From Theristus sp. LFF4_11 (taxonomy: Eukaryota > Nematoda > Chromadorea > Monhysterida > Xyalidae): a DNA stretch of 64,000 nucleotides. The translations under genes and the position numbers were made by a program. Positions within the stretch are counted from its first letter, which is position 1, and each line of letters starts with the position of its first letter. The notes below the pieces were generated by a model, which was not told the DNA's origin, made no database searches, and worked only from the letters and a program-made list of their open reading frames with translations. This document shows positions 36,759 through 49,010 of the stretch, one piece after another. The stretch spans positions 32,547 to 96,546 of the forward strand of contig JASANC010005885.1 of NCBI GenBank assembly GCA_030248135.1. Reading direction: 5' to 3'.

Positions 36759-38233
36759 TACGGTATGATCGAGTAAACATGGCAGCTTTTTTCAGGGTTC
36801 AAGGAGCGCGCGAATTTTGAATGGCAGAAAAAAACGTGCAGAAACCAAATTATGTGCCAAATTTGACGCGTTTTTTTAAACTAACAGATTATCCGCACTA
36901 TTCTGTTCATTCTTTATCCGTTGCACACATGATGTGGAATTATGTTTGCATTTTTGAAAAATACAACTCCTAGTCTGCGACTGATCCCGCCTTGATGGAC
37001 TGCCTCATTTATTCGGCCATACTGTAGGTAAGTGTTGTAAAAAAGTGGTTCACTTGCTAATAGGGGAATAAACCGCAATTACTGGATGTACATGAGAGCA
37101 TAGAGGGGATTACAATTTTCTGAAACCATGAAGTTTCAGCAAGATTTTGAGAATAATTTTTATTTGCAATGCCTTACATTATACATTGGTGTTGCTTTCT
37201 TAAAAATGCAGACTTTTTGCGCTAAACAAGCCGGATCATGATTGGCTAAACGAAAAAATACAATATTAGACAACGAATCTCATGGAAAATCCCACCGCTC
37301 CCCAACCTCACAGTATCTTCGGTGCGAAATTCCACCCAACAACTGGAAGTGATTATGGAACCATTGTCTGCAAATAAAACTGGTAAACAAGGGCGAAAGT
37401 AAAATACAGGGTGGTTTATGAGTATAGTGACACCAACTGCCGTATTTCGCCAACCGTTAAAGTGTATACTGTATGTTGTTGTTGTTGTGATTTTTAGGCG
37501 ATGTTTTTAGCCAGGGCTAACCCAGAGAAGCGTACAGAACGCCATTGAGTAGGGCGCCCATCGAGTTTTCTCTGTCATTAAGTGCCTATACACCCCTCGG
37601 CGGGGTTCGATCCCCCGAGCACACAGACTGTAGTCTAACGCTTTACCACCAGGGCAGGCCACGAGGGTAACTGAACAGAAACAATGTCAAGGGAACTGCC
37701 ACATATCATGCGGATGCGCGAGCGAGCGTCAGCGAGCGGACAGCGCATCACGCATTATATGAGCCGTTATCCTCTTGCGCGCGTTTTTCAAATTTCATCA
37801 GCGTCCTGCGCGAACCTATTAATAAGCCACAAACCTGTTTCTGTGCACACGAAACAAACACCCAAAGTTGTGTTTGGAGCCGCGAAAAAATTTTTATCCG
37901 ACTACTTTTCATACGCTGTAGACACGAAAAACCTATTCTGAAATTGATGTTACTTATTTTTCTACAGTATGGCCGAATAAATGAGGCAGTCCCTCAAGGC
38001 GGGATCAGCCGCAGACTAGGAGTTGTCTTTTTTCAAAAAAGGCAACATAATTCCCAATCATGTGATCAAGGGATAAAGATTGAACAGAATAGCGCGGATA
38101 ATCCATTAGTTTAAAAAAAACGCGTCAAATTTGGCACACAATTCAGTTTCTGAACGTCTTTTTTCTTTCATTCAAAATTCGCGCGCTCCTTGCACCCTGA
38201 AAAAAGCTGCCATGTTTAACCGACCATACCGTA
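36759..38233. mobile_element. Inverted pair of MITE family F around a unique core
   Basis: Arms 36759-37026 and 37962-38233 are inverted copies of about 270 bp. Each arm has its own terminal repeats: TACGGTATG at the outer side and CATACTGTA at the inner side. So it is best read as two head-to-head MITEs rather than one transposon. The 935-bp core holds a SINE (37474-37668). Confidence 0.75.
37474..37668 (-). repeat. tRNA-derived SINE with (AAC)n tail, copy 3
   Basis: Reverse orientation: (GTT)n tail first, then the body, GGGGTTCGATCCCCC as inverted B box and TTTACCACCAGGGCAGGCC as inverted A box. Confidence 0.85.
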
Positions 38234-38259
38234 TCTCTTTTTTTTCCGTTATGTCATCA

Positions 38260-38800
38260 ACATGTGTTCGCGCTTTCAGTTTTTACCTGCGACACGTTCA
38301 CAGTCTAGCAAGAATGTTTCCTGGGGTAATTTCATCTGCAGATTTGGAAAAATGGGTTAATTTTTTGCCCCGACCACTTTTTTGGGTAAAAATTTGGGCA
38401 TTTTTAAAAGTTCGCAGCGTTTTCACCGGGTTTCAAGTGTTCGCCCTTTCAATTTTTAGCTGGGACACTTTCACAGTTGAACAAAAATGTTTCCTAGGGT
38501 AATTTCATCCGTAGATTTGGAAAAATAGGTTAATTTTTTGCCCCGACCCTTTTTTGGGGTCAAAATTTGGGCATTTTTAAAAGTTCGCAGGGTTTTCACC
38601 GGGTTTTAAGTGTTCGCCCTTTCAATTTTTAGCTGGGACACTTTCACAGTTGAACAAAAATGTTTCCTCGGGTAAATTCATCCGTAGATTCTGAAAATTT
38701 AGTTTATTTTTTGCCCGGGCATTTTTTGGGTCAAAATTGTGCATTTTTTGAAAATTCGTAGCATTTTGACTGGGTATCATTTTTTCACTCTTACGAATTT
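38260..38800. repeat. Tandem repeat, about 173-bp unit, three copies
   Basis: TGTTTCCTRGGGTAATTTCA recurs about every 173 bp (near 38315, 38488 and 38661), with TTTTTGCCCCGACC and GTTCGCCCTTTCAATTTTTA in each unit; the third unit is diverged. Confidence 0.88.
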
Positions 38801-38829
38801 TGTCTGAGCTACGAAAAATAGGAGAAATG

Positions 38830-40400
38830 TTTAGTCCGTAGGAATTCAAAGCGCTGATCACGGATTTTGGGTTAGTTTTCTTACGTGAGCTACTCTAGAT
38901 GCTGAATCGTGACGATTTCGGTCGAATCGGCCGTGGAAGTTGGCGAAATCGGTCCAGGAACGAAAAACAAGAAAAGGGTGTTTTCCAGGGTAATTCAATG
39001 CGCTGATCACGAATTTTGGGTTAGTTTTCTTACGTGAGCAACTCTAAATGCTGAATCGTGACGATTTCGGGCGAATCGGCCGTGGAAATTGGCGAAATCG
39101 GTCCAGGAACGAAAAACAAGAAAAGGGTGTTTTCCTGGGTAATTCAATGCGCTGATCACGAATTTTGGGTTAGTTTTCTTACGTGAGCAACTCTAGATGC
39201 TGAATAGTGACGATTTCGGGCGAATCGGCCGTGGAAATTGGCGAAATCGGTCCAGGAACGAAAAACAAGAAAAGGGTGTTTTCCAGGGCAATTCAATGCG
39301 CTGATCACGAATTTCGGATTAGTTTTCTTACGTGAGCAACTCTAGATGCTGAATCGTGACGTTTTCGGGCGAATCGGCCGTGGAAGTTGGCGAAATCGGT
39401 CCAGAAACAAAGAACAAGAAAAGGCTGTTTTCCAGGGTAATTCAATGCACTGATCACGGATTTTGGGTTAGTTTTTTATGTGAGCAACTCTAGATACTGA
39501 ATCGTGACGATTTCGGGCGAATCGGCCGTGGAAGTTGGCGAAATTGGTCCAAGAACGAAAAACAAGAAAAGGGTGTTTTCCAGGGTAATTCAATGCGCTT
39601 ATAACGAAATTTTGGTTAGTTTTCTTACGTGAGCAACTCTAGATGCTGAATCGTGACGATTACGTGAGCAACTCTAGATGGTGAATCGTGACGATTTCGG
39701 GCGAATGGGCCGTGGAAATTGGCGAAATCGGTCCAGGAACGAAAAACAAGAAAAGGGTGTTTTCCAGGGTAATTCAATGCGCTTATAACGAAATTTGGGT
39801 TAGTTTTTTAACGTGAGCAACTCTAGATGCTGAATCGTGACGATTACGTGAGCAACTCTAGATGCTGAATCGTGACGATTTCGGGCGAATCGGCCGTCGA
39901 AATTGGCGAAATCGGTCCAGGAACGAAAAACAAGAAAAGGGTGTTTTCCAGGGTAATTCAATGCGCTTATAACGAAATTTTGGTTAGTTTTCTTACGTGA
40001 GCAACTCTAGATGCTGAATCGTGACGATTACGTGAGCAACTCTAGATGCTGAATCGTGACGATTTCGGGCGAATCGGCCGTGGAAATTGGCGAAATCGGT
40101 CCAGGAACGAAAAACAAGAAAAGGGTGTTTTCCAGGGTAATTCAATGCGCTTATAACGAAATTTGGGTTAGTTTTCTTACGTGAGCAACTCTAGATGCTG
40201 AATCGTGACGATTACGTGAGCAACTCTAGATGCTGAATCGTGACGATTTCGGGCGAATCGGCCGTGGAAATTGGCGAAATCGGTCAAGGAACGAAAAACA
40301 AGAAAAGGGTGTTTTCCAGGGTAATTCAATGCACTGATCACGGATTTTGGGTTAGTTTTTTATGTGAGCGATTCTAGGTACTGAATCGTGACGACTTTGG
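38830..40400. repeat. Satellite array with 149-bp and 184-bp units
   Basis: The start of each unit (CGCTGATCACG or CGCTTATAACG) is at 38852, 39001, 39150, 39299, 39448, 39596, 39780, 39964, 40148 and 40332. Spacing is 148-149 bp for the first five intervals and 184 bp for the last four. The longer unit carries a 35-bp internal duplication containing GTGAGCAACTCTAGATGCTG. Copies are about 95% alike. Confidence 0.95.
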
Positions 40401-41200
40401 GGAATCGGCCGTAAAAATAGCACAGGCGAAATTGGCCTAAAAAACGAAAAATGAAAAACCTGAGTTGTCCGGGGTTTAGAATGAATGTGTGACCAAAGAA
40501 TTGTGATTTTGGTCCGACCTTCGGGGCTTATGTAAAAGTCAGAATATTATCTAAAAATGCGGGAGACGCATAAAAAAGGAGGAATATGGCCTTGTGTAAG
40601 CAGTGAAAGACTTGGCTCGACAACGCTTTTCAAGTCTCTGATGTGGTACACACGGATACAAGTACATAAGAGTCATATTTTTGCGCCGTTTATTCTTTAT
40701 TTCCGTTGCAAGTGGCAACCCTCGTACATTGTAGACAAATAAACTTTCACATTTGCTTTATTTCTAGCATTTAGCGACCACTAAAACCACTAAAATAACC
40801 ATCAGACTTTAGATCGCTGACACTGGTTTGCACAAAGTGTATCGCAGAGCCATTGGGGAACGCAAGGTCTCCTTATGTGGCAAAGGCAATGGCTCACCGG
40901 TTCATCCTGTCACAAGAGTTTGGTAAAAAAGGGTGAAAATCAACGGAAGACAACACTTTTTGCACTGGTGCTGCTGTGTGCACAGTGGTGCGTACGTTAG
41001 CAACAACGATAAAGCTACATGCAGCAATGTTTTGCAATCTCTGATGTTTCCGTTTTTGCACAGAATTTACAGAATTTCGCACTTGGTGTGATTTTAGACT
41101 AAACTGAAGAGGACAATTGAAAAATAACTTCAAAATTTTTACGCTTTTCAGCAACTTTTAAACAACTTTTAAACAAAAGCGCAAAAATATAACTCTTATG

Positions 41201-42111
41201 TACAGGGTGGGCCAAAAAAAGGTTCCATTTTCAAACTGCTGTCACTGGCTGGTGTTTTAATATTATGAGCTGAAATTTTCAGCACTGATAAAACATGTGT
41301 TGCCATTTTACTGACAAAAATTTTTTTTCGATATATAATTCCTAGCGCTCACTGTGGCAGATTTTCTAAAAAGCTCGAAAAATCAACAAATTGACTGAAA
41401 TGAGTGCAAGAAAAAATTAGTATCAAGATGCGTGATTCAATTTTGAAACTGTTGCGAAGGTGACAAATTGGTCTCTTTGGATACCCGTGATAGTTCAAAT
41501 CATGTGCTCAGAGTGGAAAGGTCTCACACTTGAATTGCATTTGAGCACCTCGAGCGAAATTCTGATGTTTCACAACGGACTCGAGTCAGCAGCCATGCGA
41601 CTGCGACAGAAAGAATTGTTCAGTTGCTTTTTGTTTTCTGTGTTGCTCTGTCTGTTAATTTGTTTTTTTTGAAAAGTTTTTCTGCGGTTTGAATAAAAAC
41701 AGTGTTTCAGTTTGTTTTCTGCAGTTTCGTCATGGTTAAGTGGACAGCAGAACAACGGGTCTGGTGTGCTATCTGGTGGGAGCAATCTGAAAGTTTTTCT
41801 GCAGTGACTCGCCAGTTTCGCGTAAAATTCCATCCAACCGCTGCTGGACGACAAACCTTGATGATGATTTGGATGTCTATGAGCAATGATTCGTTGTTAA
41901 ATTCTTGGTTAAAAATCCGTTTTTTTGAAAATTTGGGAATTTTTAAACATTGTGCTGTAAAACTGAATCTACTTGACCAAACTGGATAAAAATTTTGTCA
42001 GAAAAATGGCATCACATGTTTTATCAATGCTGAAAATTTCAGCTCATAATATTGAAATACCAGCCAATGACAGCAGTTTGAAAATGGAACCTTTTTTTGG
42101 CCCACCCTGTA
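41201..42111 (+). mobile_element. Mariner-like element nested in the foldback element
   Basis: Ends TACAGGGTGGGCCAAAAAAA and its inverse, with a TA duplication in a site whose empty version (TCTTATGTACTTGTATC, inverted) is visible in the left arm of the host element. The inverted repeats are about 120 bp long. Confidence 0.87.
41732..41989 (+). pseudogene. Transposase N-terminal fragment of the mariner-like element
   Basis: MVKWTAEQRVWCAIWWEQS followed by FSAVTRQFRVKFHP resembles the helix-turn-helix DNA-binding domain (DUF4817-like) found at the start of mariner-type transposases. No DDE catalytic region follows within the element, so it is a remnant. Confidence 0.6.
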
Positions 42112-42228
42112 CTTGTATCCGTGTGTACCACATCAGAGACTTGAAAAGCGTTGTCGAGCCAAGTCTTTCACTGCTTACACAAGACCATATTCCTCCTTTT
42201 TTATGCGTCTCCCGCATTTTTAGATAAT

Positions 42229-44271
42229 CATAAATCACGGTGGTATTAAGTCATCTTTGAGAACTTTCTTTGAAAAGTGCTCGTTCAACTGTGTTGGCGA
42301 AGAATTGCTGTCAATCGCTCACGATGATCAACACATTGCGCGACCTTGTGAACGTCCAACGTGGATCAGAATCAATGTCGTTGGCGTTTAGCAAACGAAA
42401 AAGCCCGAACAACGCCCGTGTTGATCCAGTCACGACTTGTCTGAGGCATGAACTTCCGAGAATGACTTGAACATCGGCACACCTCGTCAATATGCCCATT
42501 GCACGCTACATCGCGCCTGTGCACATACCGACGTCCACTAGTGCAATGTCGATTGTTGGCACGGTGACCTCGACAGCTTGCAGGCCAGCGCAGTTTTCAA
42601 ATCGCTGGTGCAATCGCAGCATTTACCGGCACTGCTTTCACCCCATCAACAACAACTGTACGACTTCATATTCCATTAAATTTTCTTTTGCTACTTTTTG
42701 TTCGCATGCCTTCAAACGCACAATTTCCCTTTCCGCTGCTTCTGTTATGACTTATTTTGACATATGCAACTTTCCGAGGTCGCGATGCTTTCGGACGGAT
42801 TATAAGCGGGGTAGACCTCATATGCAAGACTGTACGATACGTCATAACACGCGAGCACAATTTTGGTAGTCTAAAAGCTAACTTGGTTGGCGGCTAGGGT
42901 TTCAGAAAAATGTGGGATCGTTCACGCGTTATAACTTGATGGATGCTTTTTAGTAGCAAAATTAGTAGCTCCGTTTTCTTAGTGTTTGTTTTTGAAAAAG
43001 TCAATGATTTGCATGAAATATAATCATTGGCACTTCAGTTTTCTTTCATTCATCATTCACATCGGCGCTGTTTTTTATTTGCCCTGGAGTGATAAAAGCA
43101 CGCTACAATTGTCAACCAGTGCACTGCGTGTGACACAGACGCTCCAAAGCATCAAAGGTGTCGCTAAATGCTGAAAAGTGATTCAAGAATTGTCATCACA
43201 ATTTACAAAGTATGCACGATTCCATTGCGCGTGTCCAACGAAAAACACGTTTCGCGCAGCCGTTTCGCGTAAAACCAAACGCGCGAGGCCCGCCATGAAT
43301 GGAAACTGACAAAAGTGATGAGTGGCTGCGTGCAATTTGCAGCTGAACTCATGCGTGCAAACTGAACAAAAAGTTTGTTTGCAATAATAATGCCGATATG
43401 CATGTAAATCAACAACCTTGTGCTTTACGTTTAAAGTGTGTGTGAGTTTTTTTCTGTTGCATGTACTTTTCATTCAATCGTTCGGTGAATAACCGGTTCG
43501 GTGGTAGAATAACAAGCACCGAACGTCATTTTGCTTGTTCCGTGCTGCATTTGAATTCGTGGAGCCACAAGCCAGGAGAAGTGCAAAAGAAAAATGTGCG
43601 CTTGAAAATTTGCTAAAATCCACACGGGTAGCCCGGATTTCTCAAAATACAATCCGTAAAAATCCGTCGTGCGTTCCAATCGTCCATGCCACATGTCTGC
43701 TTTTTGTTAAGTGGCCTTTTGAGCTTTGTCGTCTGAAGTTTTGCTGCAATTCTGGAAGGGCAATTCTGCGAACAGAAATTACAAACATTGCCGAAAAAAC
43801 TGTACGTTCCATTCATTTCGATTAAAATGGTAATATTGCTGAACTGATTGCACAGCGGCGCAGCGCAGCAGGGTCCCGTGAACCACGTTTCCGACTGTCT
43901 TCACTTGTAGCGTCAACAGAAGAAAATTCTTTAAAACTGCATAGTTTTTGTCGTGCGGCAAAAAGTAGAAAGCGTATGCGAAACTGGGGTGATTATACTG
44001 AGAAAATAAAGGTAATAAAAACGAGAGCAAGCAGAGACAACAACGTACACTTGTATTGCAAGCAAACAAGGTTTTTTGAAGGAAAACTTGTTTTCCAGTT
44101 GGGTGGTTGATTGGACGAAACAGGAAAAGGAGCGGAGTCCGGTTTTGCGTGCACCTTTCCAATGAAATTGCTTTTTAACAAGTCGCATATATCAAGGACA
44201 ACGGTTGCTACTTAGATTTTTAATCGCTGTCTCGTTTGCATTTTGTCATCATATTGCTCATTTGTAGATGC
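42229..44271. other. No recognised gene
   Basis: Contains overlapping small frames at 42311-42869 and 43535-43825 without known motifs or a consistent exon pattern. The 42330-42860 part has a base composition more like coding DNA than its surroundings and may be a decayed gene. Confidence 0.45.
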
Positions 44272-44362
44272 TAAAGGGGCATTCATGTAGCAGTATTTGG
44301 TGACGCGTAGCTGTGCTAAAAATAGCTGAGCGGTCACTAAATACTGCTTCATGAATGCCGCT
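44272..44362. repeat. Hairpin element family H, copy 3
   Basis: TAAAGGGGCATTCATGTAGC and TACTGCTTCATGAATGCC form a near-perfect stem. Confidence 0.78.
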
Positions 44363-44364
44363 GA

Positions 44365-45004
44365 ATGCCTCATCGTCTCTAACCTTAAAAACGTGCCCAT
44401 TCAGCAGTAAAGTCACTTTTTAAACCTTCGGCTGGAGTTTTTAATTGTCGATCGAAATATGTAAATGAAGCAGTTTGAGAAAAAAACTTATAAGGTTTCA
44501 TCATTTAAAATTAAGAATTGCCATGCACAGCCAATACTGATCTTTGCTGCGCACTTCATTGTCTTCAATTATTATGCACGAACATTCCGTTTTTTCCTCG
44601 CATGATAAAAAAGGCTCATTTTATGCAAAAACAACATTTTCAAAAAACAATCTTTGTACAAAACGTTTGTAATTCGATTGCGTTTAGACAATTGCAATTA
44701 CTGCTCTGTTGCGGTTGAAAACGTAAACAAAAACCTGAGAAAAACCAAAAAAATTCCAAATGCAGTGTGTTGTTGCGTGTGTTGCACGTTTTGTGTCTGA
44801 AAAACGTCTCGTGCACTCCAATTATGTGATGCAATACAATCGAACCATGAAAAAACAATAAAGCGGCAAAAAAACTTACGCACTGCAGTCAACACTATAG
44901 TTTGCTCACGGCGACATGCGCACACAACTTTTTTGCGCAAAACTTTCTTTATTGTTCGTGTTCAGCTGCTTTTACAATCTGTTTGTTTCTTGTTGTCTAG
45001 TTTA
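44365..45004. other. Upstream of collagen 1, nothing recognised
   Basis: AT-rich. The part from about 45005 to 45225 resembles 48800-49010 ahead of the second collagen gene and is likely the duplicated promoter and leader. Confidence 0.5.
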
Positions 45005-45178
45005 CCACCTGGAAAATCCGGTATCGATCAAACAAACACATTTTCTTGAAATCATCAGAAGAAAACCTGTTCTCTCTTCTTCTGGAATTGTACTTAAAGT
45101 CATGAAACTGTTATTTGACACAATCATTGGCATATGCAGATACTTTTTGAAAATTGTATGTTTCATTGTCAACATTGC

Positions 45179-45180
45179 AG
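45179..45180 (+). promoter_or_regulatory. Leader splice acceptor of collagen 1
   Basis: AACATTGCAG precedes GAAAACCAACTTGTCGCC, 45 bp before the ATG; the same acceptor and leader occur at 48964-48965 in the second gene. It could be a spliced-leader trans-splice site or a 5' UTR intron end. Confidence 0.45.
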
Positions 45181-45225
45181 GAAAACCAACTTGTCGCCAC
45201 CGCAGTTTGAGCCGGAGCGTGCACA

Positions 45226-47056
45226 ATGTTTGACAACACGCGTTTGGCGGCGTACGCAGCAACGGGCGTCTCCCTGTTGGCCGTGTTCCTTTGCGTTGTC
45301 TTTGTGCCCGTCTACTGGGCGAAGATCAGCTCCATCCAGATGCAGCTACAACTCGACATGGAGGAGTTTGCGGTTGGTTCCGGTTGTACTTGCACATGCG
45401 TACGTATTTTCGTTGTCAGTCGGTTTTGATCATTCAGTCATCATCGGATACCTTCAATACCATATTGCTGTAAAACTGATTTGCGAGAGAATCGTTTTCA
45501 TATCTGCCTGTTGAAAACTATCAGCGCATGTACATGTATGTGTCGCAGTCAACAGTTTTCAAAACGGTTCAAGCGGTCAGCAACCGTCATTTGACACCAT
45601 TTTTGGCGGTGTTTCATTGCAGGAGATGAAATACGCAATCGAAGGCAAACTGAAGTCGACGCAACCGAACGAACGCTACCCGAGCTTTGCACGTCAGAAG
45701 CGTCAGGCGCCGCAGTGTCGTGCGTTTTTTTTTGTTGATTTTCTTTGTTCCTCGAGAACCCTCCAGCGGTGATTCTTTTTGTCGGAAAGGCTAAGAATGT
45801 TTTCCTACTTATGTGAAACAACAAATAAAACGTTTCGAATTTCACGCTGTTTTTTGCTTTCTGCAGAGTGCTTTGCACAGCAACGCTGCCCGCCCGGGCC
45901 AGCGGGAGTGCCGGGTGTTCCCGGTGAAACTGGAGAACCCGGTAAGTGCACGATTTTACGGATTGTGTTTGGCAATACTATGGAGCCTCTTTTCATCCAC
46001 ATCAATTAAACAATTTTCTGAAATTGTGCCGAGTCGAGATGTCCGAAATTCTGAAAGCAGTTTTGATTTTGGATGTCAGTCAGATCGTGTACAGTATGAC
46101 CAAAAAAAACAAGGCAGTAATGGTCTTATCAATGAAGTCGAGATCAGATTAGCAGACAGAACAATGAACATAACAGCGGGAAGAGCCAATTAATTTGAAA
46201 AAAACGCGTCAAATTTGGCATACAATTAGGTTTCTGGACGTCTTTTCACTTCCATTCAAGAACTTCAACCTTTCATTAAAAACAACTGTTTTTTAAAACA
46301 AAAACACACACACCCACACAGGTATCGACGGACTGCCGGGACCACGTGGCGAACCCGGTGTGCCCTGGCCGGAGACCGTATTGGAGCCAGGCACGCCTTG
46401 CAAACGCTGCCAACCCGGTCAGCCTGGAAGACCGGGAGTGCCCGGCGAGCCCGGACGCCCTGTGAGTCATCCCCTTTACACATTTTATTTGACAGGTTCC
46501 GGCAGTGCATTTCCGTTGACAGATGTAGATTTGCGATCGCGCAGATTTTCGCACGTTGATTCCTGAAAAATACAGAAAAATGGCAATTTCCAGGGCGAGA
46601 AAGGCCGACCCGGCGAGCCAGCACGTCCCGCGAGCCCCGGTCGCAAGGGCCCACCGGGACCGCCCGGCCCGCCCGGCGGCAACGGACTGCCCGGCAAGAA
46701 TGGCGAACCCGGACCGCCCGGAGAACACGCAGACCGCGGCACCAAGGGAACACCGGGTCTGTATACTACGAAGAACGTTTTGAAAAATTTCTCACCCAAC
46801 ACCAAAAAAACCTTTTTCACCTTTTACTTTCACCCGTTTTCCAGGTGTACCTGGCGAGCGCGGCGAGCACGGACCGAAAGGAGAGCCCGGTCGACCTGGA
46901 AACCCGGGCGGCCGCGGACAGCCCGGCCGCCCCGGGGGCCAAGGGCCACCGGGACCGGACGGTCAGCCAGGCCGGCCCGGAATTCCCGGCCGTCCCGGAC
47001 CACAGGGCCCGCCTGGCGAAGACGCCAACTATTGTCCGTGCCCGAGTCGCGGTTAG
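45226..47056 (+). CDS. Cuticle collagen, copy 1
   Basis: Exons 45226-45372, 45623-45719, 45867-45941, 46322-46461, 46594-46756 and 46845-47056 join in phase to 277 residues. The first exon is the nematode cuticle collagen N-terminal domain with a membrane-spanning signal anchor ([20 protein letters not shown]). Exon 2 ends in a RQKR site for subtilisin-like processing. Exon 3 holds two Cys and the first Gly-X-Y repeats; exon 4 a short break around [16 protein letters not shown]; exons 5 and 6 the main Gly-X-Y blocks, very rich in Pro; the C-terminus is YCPCPSRG. It is a secreted trimeric structural protein of the cuticle. One Gly-X-Y interruption occurs in exon 5 ([10 protein letters not shown]). 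Intron 3 contains a decayed family F MITE. Confidence 0.93.
46090..46262. repeat. Decayed MITE family F in collagen 1 intron 3
   Basis: TACAGTATGACC at the left and AAAAACGCGTCAAATTTGGC with TTTCTGGACGTCTTTT at the right match family F arms. Confidence 0.6.
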
Positions 47057-47249
47057 CGCTGACAAGCAAACGAGTGACCACCAGTATTCTGTCAATCACG
47101 TCAGTAATGAAACAACTACAGGGAATCACAACAGTAGACATACCATGTTCATCTCCATTCACCAACGCTTTGTTAGTGTCTTCAGTAATGTGTGAGTTTT
47201 AAAGAAAAAAGATAGATGCACTCAAATTGTTTTGTATCATCAAACGTAG

Positions 47250-47255
47250 AATAAA
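47250..47255 (+). terminator. Poly(A) signal of collagen 1
   Basis: AATAAA 194 bp after the stop, following TCATCAAACG, a context also found after collagen 2. Confidence 0.65.
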
Positions 47256-47498
47256 AAATGATGCAATCAGAAAATGGAAAGCGTCCGCTGTGTTTGTTCA
47301 ACTTGAATATTACTTCTAAAAAATACCAAACGTCTTTCGCTGTAAATCAAATGCGCGCCAGCACGCAAACACAAAAGAAGCCAATGTTATTTGTGGCATC
47401 GAGAATATTAAAAAAATCTGGAACAAGATATCAACGCCGGGACACGACCAAATGGACACAATGGATGGGACCAATTGGAGTTGGAAAGGGAGTTTTTT

Positions 47499-47605
47499 AA
47501 CAGAGCTCCTAAGTGAGTTCCTAACAGAGATCCTAAGTGAGCTCTTAACAGAGCTCCTAAGTGAGTTCTTAACAGAGCTCCTAAGTGAGTTCCTAACGGA
47601 GGTTT
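47499..47605. repeat. 24-bp minisatellite, 4.4 copies
   Basis: Unit AACAGAGCTCCTAAGTGAGT plus TCCT or TCTT, head to tail with one to three mismatches per copy. Confidence 0.93.
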
Positions 47606-48800
47606 CAACAGAGATGAGGTGACTTCCATTACGGCGGTCCTCCCCACTCCCTAGTGACATCCGACCTCACACTGTTGCAATTCGGAAAGTCTTTTCTCTG
47701 TCATTCGAATTTGCTCCTTGCTTTGCACGCTTGAAGAAAAGGTGCCATGTTTTATTCAGCTACATTCCGAAGGGGTTGCAATGGTGTGAGCAACCACGAA
47801 GGTGTTTGCTGACGCCTCGCATCCAAAAATGCCTTCGTAGCAGTCCGGTGTCACCATGGAAAAGTGACGGTGGTTTAGTTGACAGGCGAAACGACAATTT
47901 AGTTGGCGTTGTTTGGCGGTTTCAATGACCGACCAGTTGCTGCGAAAGCTTGTCCAGGCATGCGGGCCCCAATATTTTCGATCGTCTGATGCAGTTGTAT
48001 ACCACTGGAAATCAAGTGGAAGATATTAATCCAAATTTGTTTCTTCAGCAACTAAAATGAGCGCTCGCAACCAAGAAGGGGCTATTCGATGACGTTCGAG
48101 TTGTATCCCGAGAGAAGAAAACGAACAGTGTCCACAAATAACACAAAATTTGGGCCTGCAATGAAAATATTGAATGTTACTGAGTTTTGAGTAGAACTGT
48201 TGTGCATTATTTTTCGAATGCAATAACGAGGCTTGCAAACAATCAAAACGGTCAACAAGAAGCAAGTCACATTATTCGGAAAAGCCTGTTTTGTATCCTG
48301 TTCCGTCTGCGGATGAATCGGCGCTTGTTGTTTTTTCATGCGTCAAATCGATCATGCAAACGATCACCGCTTTTCGTTAACATTTCGTTGCTAAACGTGA
48401 ACGACATGAAAAACCATCCGTCAGTTCAACGCTTCGTTTGTTTGACTGGCATTTATGTATTTTTGCAACAGTTTACACCCTTCTTAGGAATCGTAAATAG
48501 AACGAAAAAGACAAAAAACTGTTTGAAAACCACAATCTCGTGCAATGATACAAACTATTCTGGCGTGTAATTGGTATTCTTGGTATCATCCATCATTTCA
48601 AATTCTCAGTTCCAACAATTTCAAACGACCAAAACAGAACATAAGAAATTGCAAAACATCGTAAACCAAATGATCACAAAAATTCGGAGCAAAAAACGGT
48701 TTACTGCAGTGCTTGCGGCGCCAATCCTGGCAACTTTTTTTACTCCATTTTTGCCTATTTGCATATGTTCATGGTTATTTTGTTTGTCTCTCTCACTGCC
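47606..48800. other. Between the collagen genes, nothing recognised
   Basis: No motif-bearing reading frame. The frame at 48187-48570 is low in information and lacks splice support. Confidence 0.5.
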
Positions 48801-48963
48801 CATGGAAAGTCCGGTATGCAAAGATATTTTTCGAAAGATCATCACAACAAAACCTGTTCTACATGGGCATTGTATTTAAGTAATGCAAACAGTTCACAGT
48901 ATCAGTTAATGACGACAGAGAAATTTCACATTTGCGGAAATCTACTGAGTGTTTCGACGTTGC

Positions 48964-48965
48964 AG
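48964..48965 (+). promoter_or_regulatory. Leader splice acceptor of collagen 2
   Basis: GACGTTGCAG followed by GAAAACCAACTTGTCGCC, the same arrangement as in collagen 1. Confidence 0.45.
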
Positions 48966-49010
48966 GAAAACCAACTTGTCGCCACCGCAGTTTGAGCCGG
49001 AATGTGCACA

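Larger units (their letters stand above)
40546..42228. mobile_element. Foldback DNA element with ~125-bp terminal inverted repeats
   Basis: CTAAAAATGCGGGAGACGCA at the left returns inverted at the right (TGCGTCTCCCGCATTTTTAG); the repeats extend over about 125 bp to GATACAAGTACATAAGAG. The right half is interrupted by a mariner-like element. A related copy is at 60566-61650. No own transposase is recognised. Confidence 0.85.

Noticed and set aside
38830..40400. CRISPR-like array
   Set aside because: The repeats are contiguous 149/184-bp units with no unique spacers, in a eukaryotic genome.
46265..46820. Minus-strand proteins across the collagen exons
   Set aside because: They are antisense shadows of GC-rich Gly-X-Y coding exons.
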